Shown here: positions 1-9,179 of the stretch, piece by piece
How the letters are laid out: the number at the start of each line of letters is the position of its first letter
How positions within the stretch are numbered: position 1 is the stretch's first letter
Origin: Eubacterium plexicaudatum ASF492
GTDB lineage: Bacteria; Bacillota; Clostridia; Lachnospirales; Lachnospiraceae
Assembly (NCBI RefSeq): GCF_000364225.2
Contig: NZ_AQFT02000001.1
Span: 2,995,501-3,059,500, forward strand
DNA length: 64,000 nucleotides
Direction of reading: 5' to 3'
Position numbers and translations under genes: made by a program
The notes under the pieces: generated by a model
What the model was told of the DNA's origin: nothing
Database searches by the model: none
Seen by the model: only the letters and a program-made list of their open reading frames with translations

Positions 1-387
1 TGCTTTGTCGTTGCCAAAGACGGTGCGGATTTATCTCGTATTGAAAAAGAAATCAAAGAAATGCCAAATTATTTCGCGGATTATGACACAACCGTTCATT
101 TTATTTCACAGGAAGAACTGGATCAAAACCACAGCGGTATCCCACATGGCGGTTTCGTAATCCGCAGCGGAAAAACAGGCTGGAATGATGAGCACAAACA
201 TCTGATCGAATACAGTCTGAAACTGGATTCCAATCCTGAATTTACGGCGAGTGTACTCGTTGCTTATGCAAGAGCTGCCTGCCGTATGAATCAGGAAGGT
301 ATCAGTGGCTGTAAGACCGTTTTTGATGTTGCACCTGCCTATTTATGCCGTCAAAGCGGTGAAGAACTGCGCAAACATATGCTGTAA
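1..387 (+). CDS. ddh: meso-diaminopimelate D-dehydrogenase, C-terminal part
   Basis: The reading frame is open from base 1 and ends at TAA 385-387, so only the last 128 residues are present. The residues HGGFVIRSGKTG and the following helix match the C-terminal region of Ddh, which reductively aminates tetrahydrodipicolinate to meso-diaminopimelate in one step, feeding lysine and peptidoglycan synthesis in the cytoplasm. The call rests on the C-terminal half alone; the Rossmann domain lies outside the window. The reading frame is intact and a strong bidirectional hairpin follows 22 bases later. Confidence 0.88.
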   Translation, partial: CFVVAKDGADLSRIEKEIKEMPNYFADYDTTVHFISQEELDQNHSGIPHGGFVIRSGKTGWNDEHKHLIEYSLKLDSNPEFTASVLVAYARAACRMNQEGISGCKTVFDVAPAYLCRQSGEELRKHML

Positions 388-409
388 TAAGCAGCCGGCT
401 GCAGTTGAT

Positions 410-446
410 AAAAAACACACAATGATCATTCATTGTGTGTTTTTTC
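410..446. terminator. Bidirectional rho-independent terminator between ddh and sigF
   Basis: A 15-base-pair perfect stem (AAAAACACACAATGA and its complement) with a four-base loop has A-run and T-run flanks on both sides. It can serve ddh on the plus strand and the spoIIA operon on the minus strand, whose genes converge here. Confidence 0.85.
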
Positions 447-523
447 AATACTTAATGTATATTGTTTCTTCGGAAGTTTCCGATAAATGCAATGCCTACA
501 CTGTTACGCAAATATCCGGCAAC

Positions 524-1306
524 TTATTGCACAACTTTTTTCCGCATTTTCAGCAGTATTTTTTTCTCCAGGCGACTTACCTGTACCTGACTCATATGCA
601 GCTCCTGCGCTGTTTGTACCTGTGTTTTATCATGAAAATAGCGCAGCTCAATCAATGTTCGTTCTCTTTCTTCCAGTTCGTCCAGCAATTGCTTTACCAG
701 CATATCATTCAATATTTTTTCTTTCTCCGGATCACTGCTTTGCGCCGTGATGCCCTCCTGCATCGTACCTGTTCCGTATTTTTGACCAATCCCCTTTCCT
801 TCCGCTATCTGATCGACCAGATACAATTCACTTCCGTCCGACTGATAGACGCTGCGATAAATAGATTCCACTTCCATATTGGCTTCCAACGCCATTACAA
901 TATCTTCCCGACTGAGTCCGGTTTCTGCTGACAGTTCCTGTACGGATGCTTCCCTGCCTTTTTCCTGGCTGATTTTTTCCGCAGCTTTGCGAATCCGCCA
1001 TCCGTTTTCTTTCAGACTCCTGCTGATGCGTACCAGTCCGTCGTCCCGCAAAAACCTGCGGATTTCTCCGCTGATCAGCGGTACCGCATATGTCGAAAAA
1101 GCTACTTCATATGTAAGATCAAATTTATCAATCGCTTTGATCAGACCGATGCTGCCAATCTGAAACAATTCTTCTCTGTCGTGTCCACGGTGTTCAAATC
1201 TTTTGACAATGCTTCCTACCAGTCCAAGATTCTGCTTCACCAGCTCCTCTTTTGCACCCGGATCTCCCTGCTGTGCCTGCAGGATCAAAGCCATTGTCTC
1301 CTTCAT
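524..1306 (-). CDS. sigF: RNA polymerase sporulation sigma factor SigF
   Basis: 260 residues, the normal length for a group-3 sporulation sigma factor. Region 2 reads with the helices around QIGSIGLIKAIDKFD and FSTYAVPLISGEIRRFLRDD; region 4 holds a helix-turn-helix near the C-terminus (ELHMSQVQVSRLEKKIL). It is the last gene of a three-gene spoIIA operon and starts 6 bases after spoIIAB. In known systems SigF is the first forespore-specific sigma factor and is held inactive by SpoIIAB. The order spoIIAA-spoIIAB-sigF identifies it as SigF rather than SigG. The frame is intact. Confidence 0.95.
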   Translation of the reverse strand: MKETMALILQAQQGDPGAKEELVKQNLGLVGSIVKRFEHRGHDREELFQIGSIGLIKAIDKFDLTYEVAFSTYAVPLISGEIRRFLRDDGLVRISRSLKENGWRIRKAAEKISQEKGREASVQELSAETGLSREDIVMALEANMEVESIYRSVYQSDGSELYLVDQIAEGKGIGQKYGTGTMQEGITAQSSDPEKEKILNDMLVKQLLDELEERERTLIELRYFHDKTQVQTAQELHMSQVQVSRLEKKILLKMRKKVVQ

Positions 1307-1312
1307 AGGCTG

Positions 1313-1744
1313 CTAGGCTCCTGTCCCAAACTGCTTCACCATACGCACAGTCGTACCCTGCCCCGGCGCAGAATCCACTTCTACATCATCCATAAATGCC
1401 TCCATAAATGCAAATCCCATGCCGGACCGCTCCAGTTCCGGCCGTGTCGTATAAAAAGGTTCCTTTGCTTTGGGCACATCTTCGATGCCTTTTCCATAAT
1501 CTACGACTTCGATTCGAATCTGTTGTTTTTCTTTTGCACAGGTCAGATAAATCTTGCCAATCCGATTTTCATAACCGTGAATAATAGAATTTGTCACCGC
1601 CTCCGATACCGCTGTTTTTACGTCTGCAAGCTCGTCCAGCGTCGGATCCATATCCGCCAGAAAAGCTGCGACCGCCACTCTTGCAAAGCCTTCATTGGCA
1701 GAATAGGAATCAAACCGGATGCTCATCTCATTTCGATCATTCAT
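1313..1744 (-). CDS. spoIIAB: Anti-sigma F factor and serine kinase SpoIIAB
   Basis: 143 residues with a GHKL-type ATPase fold. The N box is visible (E48 and N52 in SEAVTNSIIHG), as is the G1 box (D82 in DYGKGI) and the ATP-lid glycines near GMGFAFME. SpoIIAB binds SigF in the predivisional cell and phosphorylates SpoIIAA. The start overlaps the end of spoIIAA by 8 bases, which implies translational coupling. The gene is intact. Confidence 0.95.
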   Translation of the reverse strand: MNDRNEMSIRFDSYSANEGFARVAVAAFLADMDPTLDELADVKTAVSEAVTNSIIHGYENRIGKIYLTCAKEKQQIRIEVVDYGKGIEDVPKAKEPFYTTRPELERSGMGFAFMEAFMDDVEVDSAPGQGTTVRMVKQFGTGA

Positions 1745-2057
1745 ACGTTACCGCCTCCGTTTCCATCAGTTTGTGCAGACCGGATATTCTGAAAATTTTT
1801 TGGATCCGGTCATTCATATGCTGTGCCTTTACGCTCCCTCCGCAATAGCTCATATTGCGGCATCTTCCGATCAGCACACCGATTCCGGAGCTGTCCATAA
1901 ATTCCGTTCCGGAAAAATCAAAAATCAGGTTTCGCACACGATACGAATCAATCAAAAGATCTGCTTCCATACGCAGCTGTTCGGCACTGTGATGATCCAG
2001 TTCTTTTGGCATGGATATCGTAAGACACCCTTCATTCAGTTCATAACGGCATTCCAT
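1737..2057 (-). CDS. spoIIAA: Anti-anti-sigma factor SpoIIAA
   Basis: 106-residue STAS-domain protein. The conserved phospho-acceptor motif is present as MDSSGIG, with Ser57 the expected phosphorylation site. Unphosphorylated SpoIIAA releases SigF from SpoIIAB in the forespore. It is the first gene of the operon with a clear AGGAGG ribosome site (plus-strand cctcct, about 2067). I cannot point to a sigma-H-type promoter with confidence; the short upstream gap holds the terminator of the preceding gene. Confidence 0.94.
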   Translation of the reverse strand: MECRYELNEGCLTISMPKELDHHSAEQLRMEADLLIDSYRVRNLIFDFSGTEFMDSSGIGVLIGRCRNMSYCGGSVKAQHMNDRIQKIFRISGLHKLMETEAVTYE

Positions 2058-2084
2058 AGTAAAATCCTCCTGTTTTTAAGTATT

Positions 2085-2121
2085 AAAAAAGATGCCGATT
2101 CCTTAGGTATCAACATCTTTT
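2085..2121 (-). terminator. Terminator after the TPR gene
   Basis: On the minus strand AAAAGATG pairs with CATCTTTT, with imperfect inner pairing (GATACC with GGAATC) and a run of Ts after it. It lies between the TPR gene and spoIIAA and so separates the two transcription units. Confidence 0.6.
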
Positions 2122-2164
2122 GTAAAATTTATATTAAATTATTATTCATGATATGTCCGGTGCT

Positions 2165-3556
2165 CTACTGCGCTTCCAGCTTCTGCTGTACTTCCGGCAA
2201 ATATTTATATCTCGCATTGTTTGCCTTATAAGAAGTCGGATAATCATCTATCACTTTCTGATATAATTCGGCGGCTTTTTGATAGTCCTCAATAATCCGA
2301 TAAGACTGCGCCAGATAATAAATCGCATCTCCGTTATGATACGTATCATCCACATCCACTACTTTCTGCAGCAATTCTGCCGACAGCTGGTAATTGCGTG
2401 ACATATACGCACCATACCCTTCGTTATATGCCGTCTCCAGATATTTGGCATCTATCTCCGTTCGAATCGACTCATATACCTGCTTTGCTCCGCTGTCCAG
2501 ATGATTTTGATCTACCTCTGCCAGAGCTGTTTTCGCTTCTTCCATCTCTCCCTGCTGATAAGAGCGATATGCTGTCAGCAGCTTCTGATAACTGGTAATC
2601 TGTGAGGTAGATGCCTCTTTTTCTTCTCTGGCATCTTCCACATTTTTCGTCAGCTTCTTCACCTGGGCTTCCAGCTCTTTAATTGCCTGGTTTTTGGATG
2701 CAATTGTATCATTGGCATCGGAAACCGCCGTATTGACATCTTTTTGAAGCGTCTGGCGGATACTTGGCACAATCAGAAAATACGTAGCCGTTACACCGAT
2801 TACCAGTCCGACCAGTATATTTACAATCATCATCCAGCCGGAATTATCGCGCAGATTCGTCGGCTGGATAATCGTATCATTGCCGGTATTGTATTCGACC
2901 CTGCTTTCTTTTTTCTTTGGTTTTTTACTCTTATCCGAATTATCCATATGGCCGTCAATCTCTGCCAGATACCCCATCGTTGTCGTATTGCCGCGGTCAA
3001 TCTTTTCCGCTGTACGCAGCGACTTTCTGGCAAGGTCGTATTTCCTGTCACGGATATACAAAAGCGCCAGCAGCTGATGTGCTTTTACCAGCTTTGGATT
3101 CACTGACAATATTTTCTTTAACTGAATGACCGCCAGATCTTCACTGCCCTGCTGACAGTATAAAAGGGCCTGATTGTATTTTTTAATCGTCTGATTGACC
3201 GTATTCAGCAAAGTTGCATTGCTCTGTACTTCGTGCAGATACGTATCTGCGATATTATCTTTTCCGGACTGATTTTTGCTGATCACCCATTCGCTCAGCG
3301 CGGATACCGTCTCTCCCGTTTCATAATAGATCAGTCCCAGCAGATTTCTTGCCTGAATATTGCCTTTATAATACTGCAAACTTGTCTTTAACGAATCAAC
3401 CGCACCTGATAAATCTCTTACTTTTGCCCTTTCCAATCCTACGTTGTATAAATAATTAGAAATCGCTATCAGCTTTTTATACATTTTAACATTCATCCCA
3501 CAATTCGGGCAGGTCTGCTCCGGCCCAAGCTGTGCTCCACATTTAAAACACTGCAT
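2165..3556 (-). CDS. Zinc-ribbon, TPR-repeat, single-pass membrane protein
   Basis: 463 residues. The N-terminus has a four-cysteine zinc ribbon (C3xxC6 ... C16PNC19). Residues about 25-205 are helical repeats of TPR type (for example LGLIYYETGE, LALLYIRDRKYDLA). A basic stretch (KSKKPKKKE) precedes one membrane segment around residues 240-265, then a coiled coil (about 275-320) and further TPR-like repeats (AQSYRIIEDYQKAAELYQKVI). The N-terminal half is predicted cytoplasmic and the C-terminal half extracytoplasmic. A strong AGGAAGGAG site precedes the ATG, and the start lies 17 bases after a 47-residue gene. Function unknown; a scaffold for envelope or sporulation complexes is possible but inferred only from architecture. 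Confidence 0.75.
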   Translation of the reverse strand: MQCFKCGAQLGPEQTCPNCGMNVKMYKKLIAISNYLYNVGLERAKVRDLSGAVDSLKTSLQYYKGNIQARNLLGLIYYETGETVSALSEWVISKNQSGKDNIADTYLHEVQSNATLLNTVNQTIKKYNQALLYCQQGSEDLAVIQLKKILSVNPKLVKAHQLLALLYIRDRKYDLARKSLRTAEKIDRGNTTTMGYLAEIDGHMDNSDKSKKPKKKESRVEYNTGNDTIIQPTNLRDNSGWMMIVNILVGLVIGVTATYFLIVPSIRQTLQKDVNTAVSDANDTIASKNQAIKELEAQVKKLTKNVEDAREEKEASTSQITSYQKLLTAYRSYQQGEMEEAKTALAEVDQNHLDSGAKQVYESIRTEIDAKYLETAYNEGYGAYMSRNYQLSAELLQKVVDVDDTYHNGDAIYYLAQSYRIIEDYQKAAELYQKVIDDYPTSYKANNARYKYLPEVQQKLEAQ

Positions 3557-3573
3557 ATCGGCTCCTTCCTGAT

Positions 3574-3717
3574 TTATCGGTTGCGTCTGGCTTCTTTAAT
3601 CATCTCCTGTAAAATGTCAGTCATATCGGTCAGATTATGACTGTATATCGCTTCTTCTGCCTCTTCTACTTCCAGGCTAGGCTGAAATTTTTTTAATTCT
3701 TCTTCAAAGTCTATCAT
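3574..3717 (-). CDS. Small acidic protein, 47 residues, upstream of the TPR gene
   Basis: ATG at 3717 preceded by a GGAGGG ribosome site; it reads through 47 codons to TAA and sits 17 bases before the TPR gene. The product is rich in Glu/Asp and amphipathic (ends MIKEARRNR), with no membrane segment. No family recognised. The strong ribosome site and operon spacing support a real gene co-expressed with the TPR protein. Confidence 0.6.
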   Translation of the reverse strand: MIDFEEELKKFQPSLEVEEAEEAIYSHNLTDMTDILQEMIKEARRNR

Positions 3718-3829
3718 CTGTATTCCCTCCGTCTGTTATTCTTAAACGAATTAATTATAGCACATCTTTTCGCTTTGTAAAGAAATGGTTGTCTTGTTTT
3801 TTCTTCCTTTTTCGAAAATTTTTATAAAC

Positions 3830-3880
3830 AAAAAAAGAATCAGCCCTTACTTCGTTTATCCTAAAGTAAAGTACCGATTC
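3830..3880 (-). terminator. Terminator after the FapA-like gene
   Basis: GAATC/GATTC arms with inner TACTT/AAGTA pairing, followed on the minus strand by seven Ts. A second hairpin (AGTAACAGT arm, one G-T pair) occupies 3907-3937. I see no credible gene in the 3718-4012 gap. Confidence 0.5.
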
Positions 3881-4012
3881 CATCCCTGTTCCGTTTATCT
3901 GATCTGAGTAACAGTCCAGACAGGCTGAACTGTTACTAATCCGAACCTTCTTCTGCAAAATTTCATTGTATCGGACATTCGGACGTATACCTGTCAATAT
4001 CATCCGTTTGTA

Positions 4013-5404
4013 TTAAGCATCGCCCCAGTCGGAAAGTCTGCGCATCACAACCTTTTCCTGCTGCTTGATAAATATAATATCATCAAATGTATCTTTACAC
4101 GAAGTATCGCAGCTGTCAATAGATATAAATACACCTGGAAATACTCTTTTCCGCACTTTGATATTCGCACCCTTTGCACTCTCTACCATCAACCGCAATT
4201 TCTTCAAGTCTTCTTCATCTGCTGCCTTGCGCGCCAGATCACGTACCCGGATTCGCACCAGCTGTACCCGTCTCGGATCATCTTTGCAGGACTGGCCAGT
4301 CTTCTCTTCATATTCCTGAAATTTCTGCAGAATCATTTCCGCCTTATTAATGTTCGCCTCTGCCGCTTTAATACTGTTTTTAAGCTCTTCCATCTTCATA
4401 CGGACTTCACCGCCGTTTCCGACCAGAACATGCGTCCGTATTTCCGCATTGTTGCCAATACTGTTCGCTTCAATTCCGCTGACCGCATGAACGCTGCCGC
4501 CCACAATACAGCCTTTTTTGCTCATAACAAAGGCACTGCCTTCACAGTAGACATTACTGTTCAGGAATATGTCTGCCGTAATATCCCCTTTACTGCGAAC
4601 CGTAGCAAATTCAAAAAACTTCGCCGATACCTTGCCTTTGGCATCAATCATACTTTTGCCGTTCCCAAGCACGCCGCCGGCTACCACAATATCCTTATTG
4701 GCATAAATACTGGCTCCCTGTACAACACCATCCACGGTTACCGTACCTGTTGCGCGGATCTCAATATCATCAACACTGCCATGAATAATAACATCACCAC
4801 GAAATTCAATATCACCTGTATTGGAATCCACATCTCCGGACACTTCAAAAACCGGCAGTATGTTAATCTTATCATTGATCTTGTCAATCTTGCCCGTAAT
4901 CGAAGCAATATAAGTAACACCGTCATCTTTACATGCAAATCCTCTTCCACGCAGCGGAGGAAGCTCTCTGCCCGGTTTTGCACGAATCGGAGCATCTTTC
5001 ACGGTATACCCGTCGACTCCCTGTATAGCCGGATGATATTTTGCGATCACCTGACCTTCCGTCACCATCTCAAATAGCTTGATCGCATAACTGACCGAAC
5101 CGTCTTCGTTAATTCTTGGCTTTCCGTCCAGCTGACTTTCAAACATATATTCAAAACACCCGTCTTTTCCATCCTGTGGAGCCTTGCCCGTTGCTACAGC
5201 AACGGAACGGTCATAAATTCTGCTTCGGATCATATTGAGAATTGCCTTCTGATCAATCCCTTGTTTGACTCCTCCGACAACCAGTGCCGCCTCAACATCT
5301 TCCAAACTGTACTTGACCCCAGCTGCTGGTTCCGGCAAACGTAAATACGCTGTCATACCATCCGGACTATAACTGATTGCTGTTCTATCAAGCTGTAGTG
5401 TCTG
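4013..5404 (-). CDS. FapA-family (DUF342) polymer-forming protein
   Basis: About 463 residues from the chosen ATG at 5404, which has a purine-rich site (AAGGGTGGTAAGG) just upstream; an in-frame ATG at 5443 lacks one. The N-terminal domain is followed by a long right-handed beta-helix region with repeated glycine-valine strands (GDVIIHGSVDD, KDIVVAGGVLG, GDITADIFL), and a C-terminal helical segment (about 360-410). This is the DUF342/FapA layout, implicated in cell-surface and flagellar processes in Firmicutes. It stands alone between valS and the TPR gene, so its role here is not given by context. Confidence 0.82.
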   Translation of the reverse strand, partial: QTLQLDRTAISYSPDGMTAYLRLPEPAAGVKYSLEDVEAALVVGGVKQGIDQKAILNMIRSRIYDRSVAVATGKAPQDGKDGCFEYMFESQLDGKPRINEDGSVSYAIKLFEMVTEGQVIAKYHPAIQGVDGYTVKDAPIRAKPGRELPPLRGRGFACKDDGVTYIASITGKIDKINDKINILPVFEVSGDVDSNTGDIEFRGDVIIHGSVDDIEIRATGTVTVDGVVQGASIYANKDIVVAGGVLGNGKSMIDAKGKVSAKFFEFATVRSKGDITADIFLNSNVYCEGSAFVMSKKGCIVGGSVHAVSGIEANSIGNNAEIRTHVLVGNGGEVRMKMEELKNSIKAAEANINKAEMILQKFQEYEEKTGQSCKDDPRRVQLVRIRVRDLARKAADEEDLKKLRLMVESAKGANIKVRKRVFPGVFISIDSCDTSCKDTFDDIIFIKQQEKVVMRRLSDWGDA

Positions 5405-5543
5405 CATGACCTTACCACCCTTCACTCTTAATTCATCAACCATATGTTATACATGGTATATTTAATATAATTTTACCATTAATTGAGACAAACTTCAACA
5501 AATATTCTGCGAAAAAAAGAATGATGTACATTTTTTTGGTCAT

Positions 5544-8198
5544 TTACCGCATTTGAGCCAGACGTTTTTCCACCTCAGCCATCATACTTTCGTATTCTAC
5601 CAGCTTTTTCTTCTCCTCCGCAATTTTTTCCTGCGGGGCTTTACTTAAAAATTTCTCATTCTTCAACATCCCATACGAACGTGCCAGTTCTTTTTCCAGT
5701 TTTGCCTTATCCTTTTGCAGACGTTCCAGTTCTTTCGCTTTATCTACCAGCTCTTCCAGCGGAAGATATACGGAGGCTCCCGGTATCACTGCCGATACGG
5801 CATCTTCCCCGATTCCGTCTCTGTCTGCCTGTATGATAATTTCACTTGCATACGTAAAGCTTTGGTACGCTTCTTTTGCATTTTCAAATATTTCACGGAT
5901 TCCGGCATCTTCGGAAACAATATACAATTTGGATTTTCTGCTGTTCGGCACATCCATATCTTTTCGTATCGTGCGGACTGCCTTTACAATGTCCTTCACA
6001 TGTGCAAGCTGTACCTCTTCCGCTTCAAAATGACGTGCGCTGTCATACTTCGGCCATTCTGCCAGCATAATGGACTCTTCCTGCGGCTGTAATGTACAGA
6101 AAATCTCTTCGGTAATAAACGGCATAAACGGATGCAGCAATTTTAACGCTTCTGTTAATACCGTGCGCAGAGTCCATAATGCGGCATTTGCGGACTGCGG
6201 CATTTCATCATAATGATACGTACGCAGCTTTGCAATTTCGATATACCAGTCACAGAACTCATCCCAGATAAAATCATATACTTTTGACACGGCAATGCCC
6301 AGTTCAAACTTATCCATGTTTTCGGTCATATCTTTTGCCAGTGTGTTTAATTTTGACAGAATCCACTTATCCGACAGCTGCAGATCACCGTTCGACGGCT
6401 CTTTTATTTCGTGCCCTTCCAGATTCATCATAATAAACCGAGATGCATTCCACACTTTATTTGCAAAGCCTGCGGAAGCCTCCACGCGTTCCCAGTAAAA
6501 ACGCATGTCATTGCCCGGTGCATTTCCGGTAATCAAGGTCAGACGAAGCGCATCTGCGCCATATTGATCAATCACTTCCAGAGGATCAATGCCGTTTCCT
6601 AACGACTTGCTCATCTTGCGCCCTTTTGAATCGCGTACGAGCCCATGTATTAATACGGTATGGAACGGAGATTTGCCTGTCTGTTCATAACCGGAAAATA
6701 CCATTCGAATTACCCAGAAGAAAATAATGTCATATCCGGTCACAAGCACATCCGTCGGATAAAAATAGTCCATCTCTTCCGTTTGATCCGGCCATCCCAG
6801 CGTTGAAAACGGCCATAATGCGGAGGAAAACCACGTATCAAGCGTGTCCGGGTCCTGTACCATCCCTTCGTGTCCGCATTTTGGACATACATGCGGTGCT
6901 TCTTCTGCCTTTGCCACTACCAGTTCGCCGCATTCCGGACAGTAGTACGCAGGAATCCTGTGTCCCCACCATAACTGTCTGGATATACACCAGTCGCGAA
7001 TACCTTCCAGCCAGTGCATATAGATTTTGTCAAATCGTTCCGGTACAAATTTCAGGTCACCGTTTCGCACGGCTTCGATCGCAGGCTTTGCCATCTCTTC
7101 CATTGCCACAAACCACTGCTGCTTTGCCATTGGTTCCACGGTTGTCTTACAGCGGTCGTGCGTTCCTACCGCATGTGCATGTGCTTTGATACCGGCCAGA
7201 AGTCCTGCCGCTTCCAGATCTTTTACGAGCGCTTCCCGGCATGCATAGCGGTCCATTCCGGCATATTTGCCGGCATTTTCATTCATTGTAGCATCATCGT
7301 TCATTACATTAACGAGCTCTAACCCATGCCGTCTGCCCACTTCAAAATCGTTCGGATCATGTGCCGGGGTAATTTTTACGCATCCGGTACCAAATTCCAT
7401 ATCCACATATTCATCTGCGATAACCGGAATCTGCCTGTTGACAATCGGAAGAATCAGTGTCTTGCCAATCATGTCCCGATAGCGTTCATCATTTGGATTG
7501 ACCGCTACCGCCGTATCGCCGAACATTGTTTCCGGACGTGTCGTTGCAATCTCCACAAATCTGCCTTCTTCTCCTGCAACCGGGTATTTGATATGCCAGA
7601 AATGCCCGTTTTGGTCTACATGCTCTACTTCCGCATCTGAAATGGAAGTTTTGCACACCGGGCACCAGTTAATAATCCGGTTTCCTTTATAAATGTACCC
7701 TTTTTCATATAAGCGTACAAATACTTCTTCGACTGCTTTGGAACAGCCTTCATCCATGGTAAATCGTTCTCTGTCCCAGTCTGCGGCAGAACCGATCTTT
7801 TTCAGCTGTCTGATAATGCGCCCGCCGTATTCTTTTTTCCACTCCCACGCTTTTTCCAAAAATCCTTCTCTGCCAAGGTCGTTTTTGTCAATTCCCTGCT
7901 CTTTCAGAGACTGAATGACACGCACTTCGGTAGCGATCGCCGCATGGTCCGTTCCCGGCTGCCAGAGCGTTTCATACCCCTGCATCTTTTTGTAGCGGAT
8001 CAGAATATCCTGCATCGTATTATCCAGAGCATGACCCATATGCAGCTGTCCGGTAATATTTGGTGGAGGCATTACAATTGTAAAAGGTTTTTTGCTGCGG
8101 TCCGGCTTTGCGTGAAAATAACCGTTATCTTCCCATTTTTTATAAAGACGTTCTTCCAGTCCTGCCGGATTGTATGTTTTCGCCAGTTCTTTTGCCAT
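5544..8198 (-). CDS. valS: Valyl-tRNA synthetase
   Basis: 884 residues, normal for ValS. The class-I signature HIGH appears as HMGH in PPNITGQLHMGH (about residue 57) and KMSKS in GRKMSKSLGNG (about 525). The CP1 editing insert and a C-terminal coiled-coil arm (KDKAKLEKELARS) are present. ATG at 8198 follows AGGAC; a TTG two codons upstream is also in frame. It attaches valine to tRNA-Val in the cytoplasm. Expression is under the T-box leader directly upstream. The frame is fully intact over 2.6 kb. Confidence 0.97.
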   Translation of the reverse strand: MAKELAKTYNPAGLEERLYKKWEDNGYFHAKPDRSKKPFTIVMPPPNITGQLHMGHALDNTMQDILIRYKKMQGYETLWQPGTDHAAIATEVRVIQSLKEQGIDKNDLGREGFLEKAWEWKKEYGGRIIRQLKKIGSAADWDRERFTMDEGCSKAVEEVFVRLYEKGYIYKGNRIINWCPVCKTSISDAEVEHVDQNGHFWHIKYPVAGEEGRFVEIATTRPETMFGDTAVAVNPNDERYRDMIGKTLILPIVNRQIPVIADEYVDMEFGTGCVKITPAHDPNDFEVGRRHGLELVNVMNDDATMNENAGKYAGMDRYACREALVKDLEAAGLLAGIKAHAHAVGTHDRCKTTVEPMAKQQWFVAMEEMAKPAIEAVRNGDLKFVPERFDKIYMHWLEGIRDWCISRQLWWGHRIPAYYCPECGELVVAKAEEAPHVCPKCGHEGMVQDPDTLDTWFSSALWPFSTLGWPDQTEEMDYFYPTDVLVTGYDIIFFWVIRMVFSGYEQTGKSPFHTVLIHGLVRDSKGRKMSKSLGNGIDPLEVIDQYGADALRLTLITGNAPGNDMRFYWERVEASAGFANKVWNASRFIMMNLEGHEIKEPSNGDLQLSDKWILSKLNTLAKDMTENMDKFELGIAVSKVYDFIWDEFCDWYIEIAKLRTYHYDEMPQSANAALWTLRTVLTEALKLLHPFMPFITEEIFCTLQPQEESIMLAEWPKYDSARHFEAEEVQLAHVKDIVKAVRTIRKDMDVPNSRKSKLYIVSEDAGIREIFENAKEAYQSFTYASEIIIQADRDGIGEDAVSAVIPGASVYLPLEELVDKAKELERLQKDKAKLEKELARSYGMLKNEKFLSKAPQEKIAEEKKKLVEYESMMAEVEKRLAQMR

Positions 8199-8287
8199 AA
8201 ACAAATGTCCTTTCTGTAGTTTTATTTCGTATCAGGAATTTAATTTCATATCACAGGCCTCTTTCCCTGCTTTTCCCGCTGCCATTA

Positions 8288-8582
8288 AAATAAAAAAAGC
8301 CCTTATAGTCTGACTATAAAGGGCGAGTGAGCGCGGTACCACCTTTTGTTTTACAGGCATCCGTGCAAAACCTCTGCCTGCTCTTATCCTGTCCTGTAAC
8401 GGGGACGATTCGGGACGGCTTACCGATCTGCCGATATTGGCGCAGGCAGAATCATTCGGCCGTCCGGTTCAAAAGCTACGTTCCGTCACGCGTGTTCAAA
8501 GCTGCTTTTCAGCCAACGGGCAGCTCTCTCTGCTGAGCGTCATGACGTACTCCTCTTTCTCATTACCTGTTCCGTATGAAAT
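8288..8582 (-). promoter_or_regulatory. T-box leader of valS
   Basis: On the minus strand the conserved T-box core AGGTGGTACCGCG (about 8343-8331) is followed by a terminator hairpin (GCCCTTTATAGT and ACTATAAGGGC, 8326-8300) and seven Ts. Upstream is a structured stem-I region with an AGTA box (in GAGGAGTACG) and a GAAC-GTA segment. The GTA at 8479-8477 is a plausible valine specifier. Uncharged tRNA-Val would stabilise the antiterminator and allow valS transcription. The element is clear; the specifier assignment is inferred. Confidence 0.92.
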
Positions 8583-8590
8583 CTTTTATT

Positions 8591-8619
8591 ATCATATATA
8601 GATTTTTGAAAAATGTCAA
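8591..8619 (-). promoter_or_regulatory. Promoter of the valS T-box transcript
   Basis: TTGACA at 8619-8614, a 17-base spacer and TATGAT at 8596-8591. The -35 hexamer physically contains the TGA stop codon of the HEPN gene upstream (stop 8618-8616), so the promoter begins inside the neighbouring coding sequence. Confidence 0.82.
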
Positions 8620-9179
8620 GAATGAAATAAATATTCTTTTTTATATTTTTCCCAGCTTTCATAAATCTGCGCATCCGCCTGACAGTGATAGGCCCGTCCG
8701 ATATCCTCCAAAAGCTCATACAGCGGCTTACGATGACCGAACGCATACGCAAGCAAATCCTGCGGAATCCGGATGTCTTCCCACGGTTCTTCCGGTATCA
8801 GCTCTTTCAGCCGTTCAATCAGCCGTCTGATTTCAGGCAGATAAAGGGAAACTATTTTGCTTATGTAGATCATCGCATCTGATTTGCGGTATATGTGCGC
8901 GTCATCATTTCTGTCTTTCAGCATCTGAAACCATACCGCATCCTGCCACAGCAAATCCTGTGCGGCAGCCAGCTTTAGGATTTCTCTTGGAGAACCTGTT
9001 TTTGCCTCATAAATGCCAAGCTCCTGATACAAATAAGCTTTTAATGTCTTCCAGGCAAGCTCAAAAAGTCTGTCAAAATCAGCCGTAGTGGCCGAAATAT
9101 TTTTGTCCGAAAGATCTGTCTCATCCAGATATCCGGTCAGCGATTCATACTGCCGTTTCATCTGCTCAAATTTTTTCAT
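8616..9179 (-). CDS. HEPN-domain protein (MNT partner), with a C-terminal extension
   Basis: 187 residues from ATG 9179, chosen because AAGGATGG lies just upstream; a longer in-frame start would overlap the preceding gene much more. The N-terminal about 125 residues are an HI0074-like HEPN four-helix domain with the R-X4-H motif (R90, H95 in RNDDAH). Residues about 125-187 form an extra segment (EEPWEDIRIPQDLL...) not usual in the short family. In known MNT/HEPN pairs the HEPN protein is an RNase-type toxin inactivated by the nucleotidyltransferase. The start overlaps the MNT gene by 14 bases. Confidence 0.78.
   Translation of the reverse strand: MKKFEQMKRQYESLTGYLDETDLSDKNISATTADFDRLFELAWKTLKAYLYQELGIYEAKTGSPREILKLAAAQDLLWQDAVWFQMLKDRNDDAHIYRKSDAMIYISKIVSLYLPEIRRLIERLKELIPEEPWEDIRIPQDLLAYAFGHRKPLYELLEDIGRAYHCQADAQIYESWEKYKKEYLFHS

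Noticed and set aside
305..931. 208-codon plus-strand frame over sigF
   Set aside because: Shadow of sigF in another frame, with cysteine/leucine-rich composition and no ribosome site.
3755..4003. 82-codon minus-strand frame between the TPR and FapA genes
   Set aside because: Covers two hairpins and a terminator; no ribosome site and no protein-like pattern.
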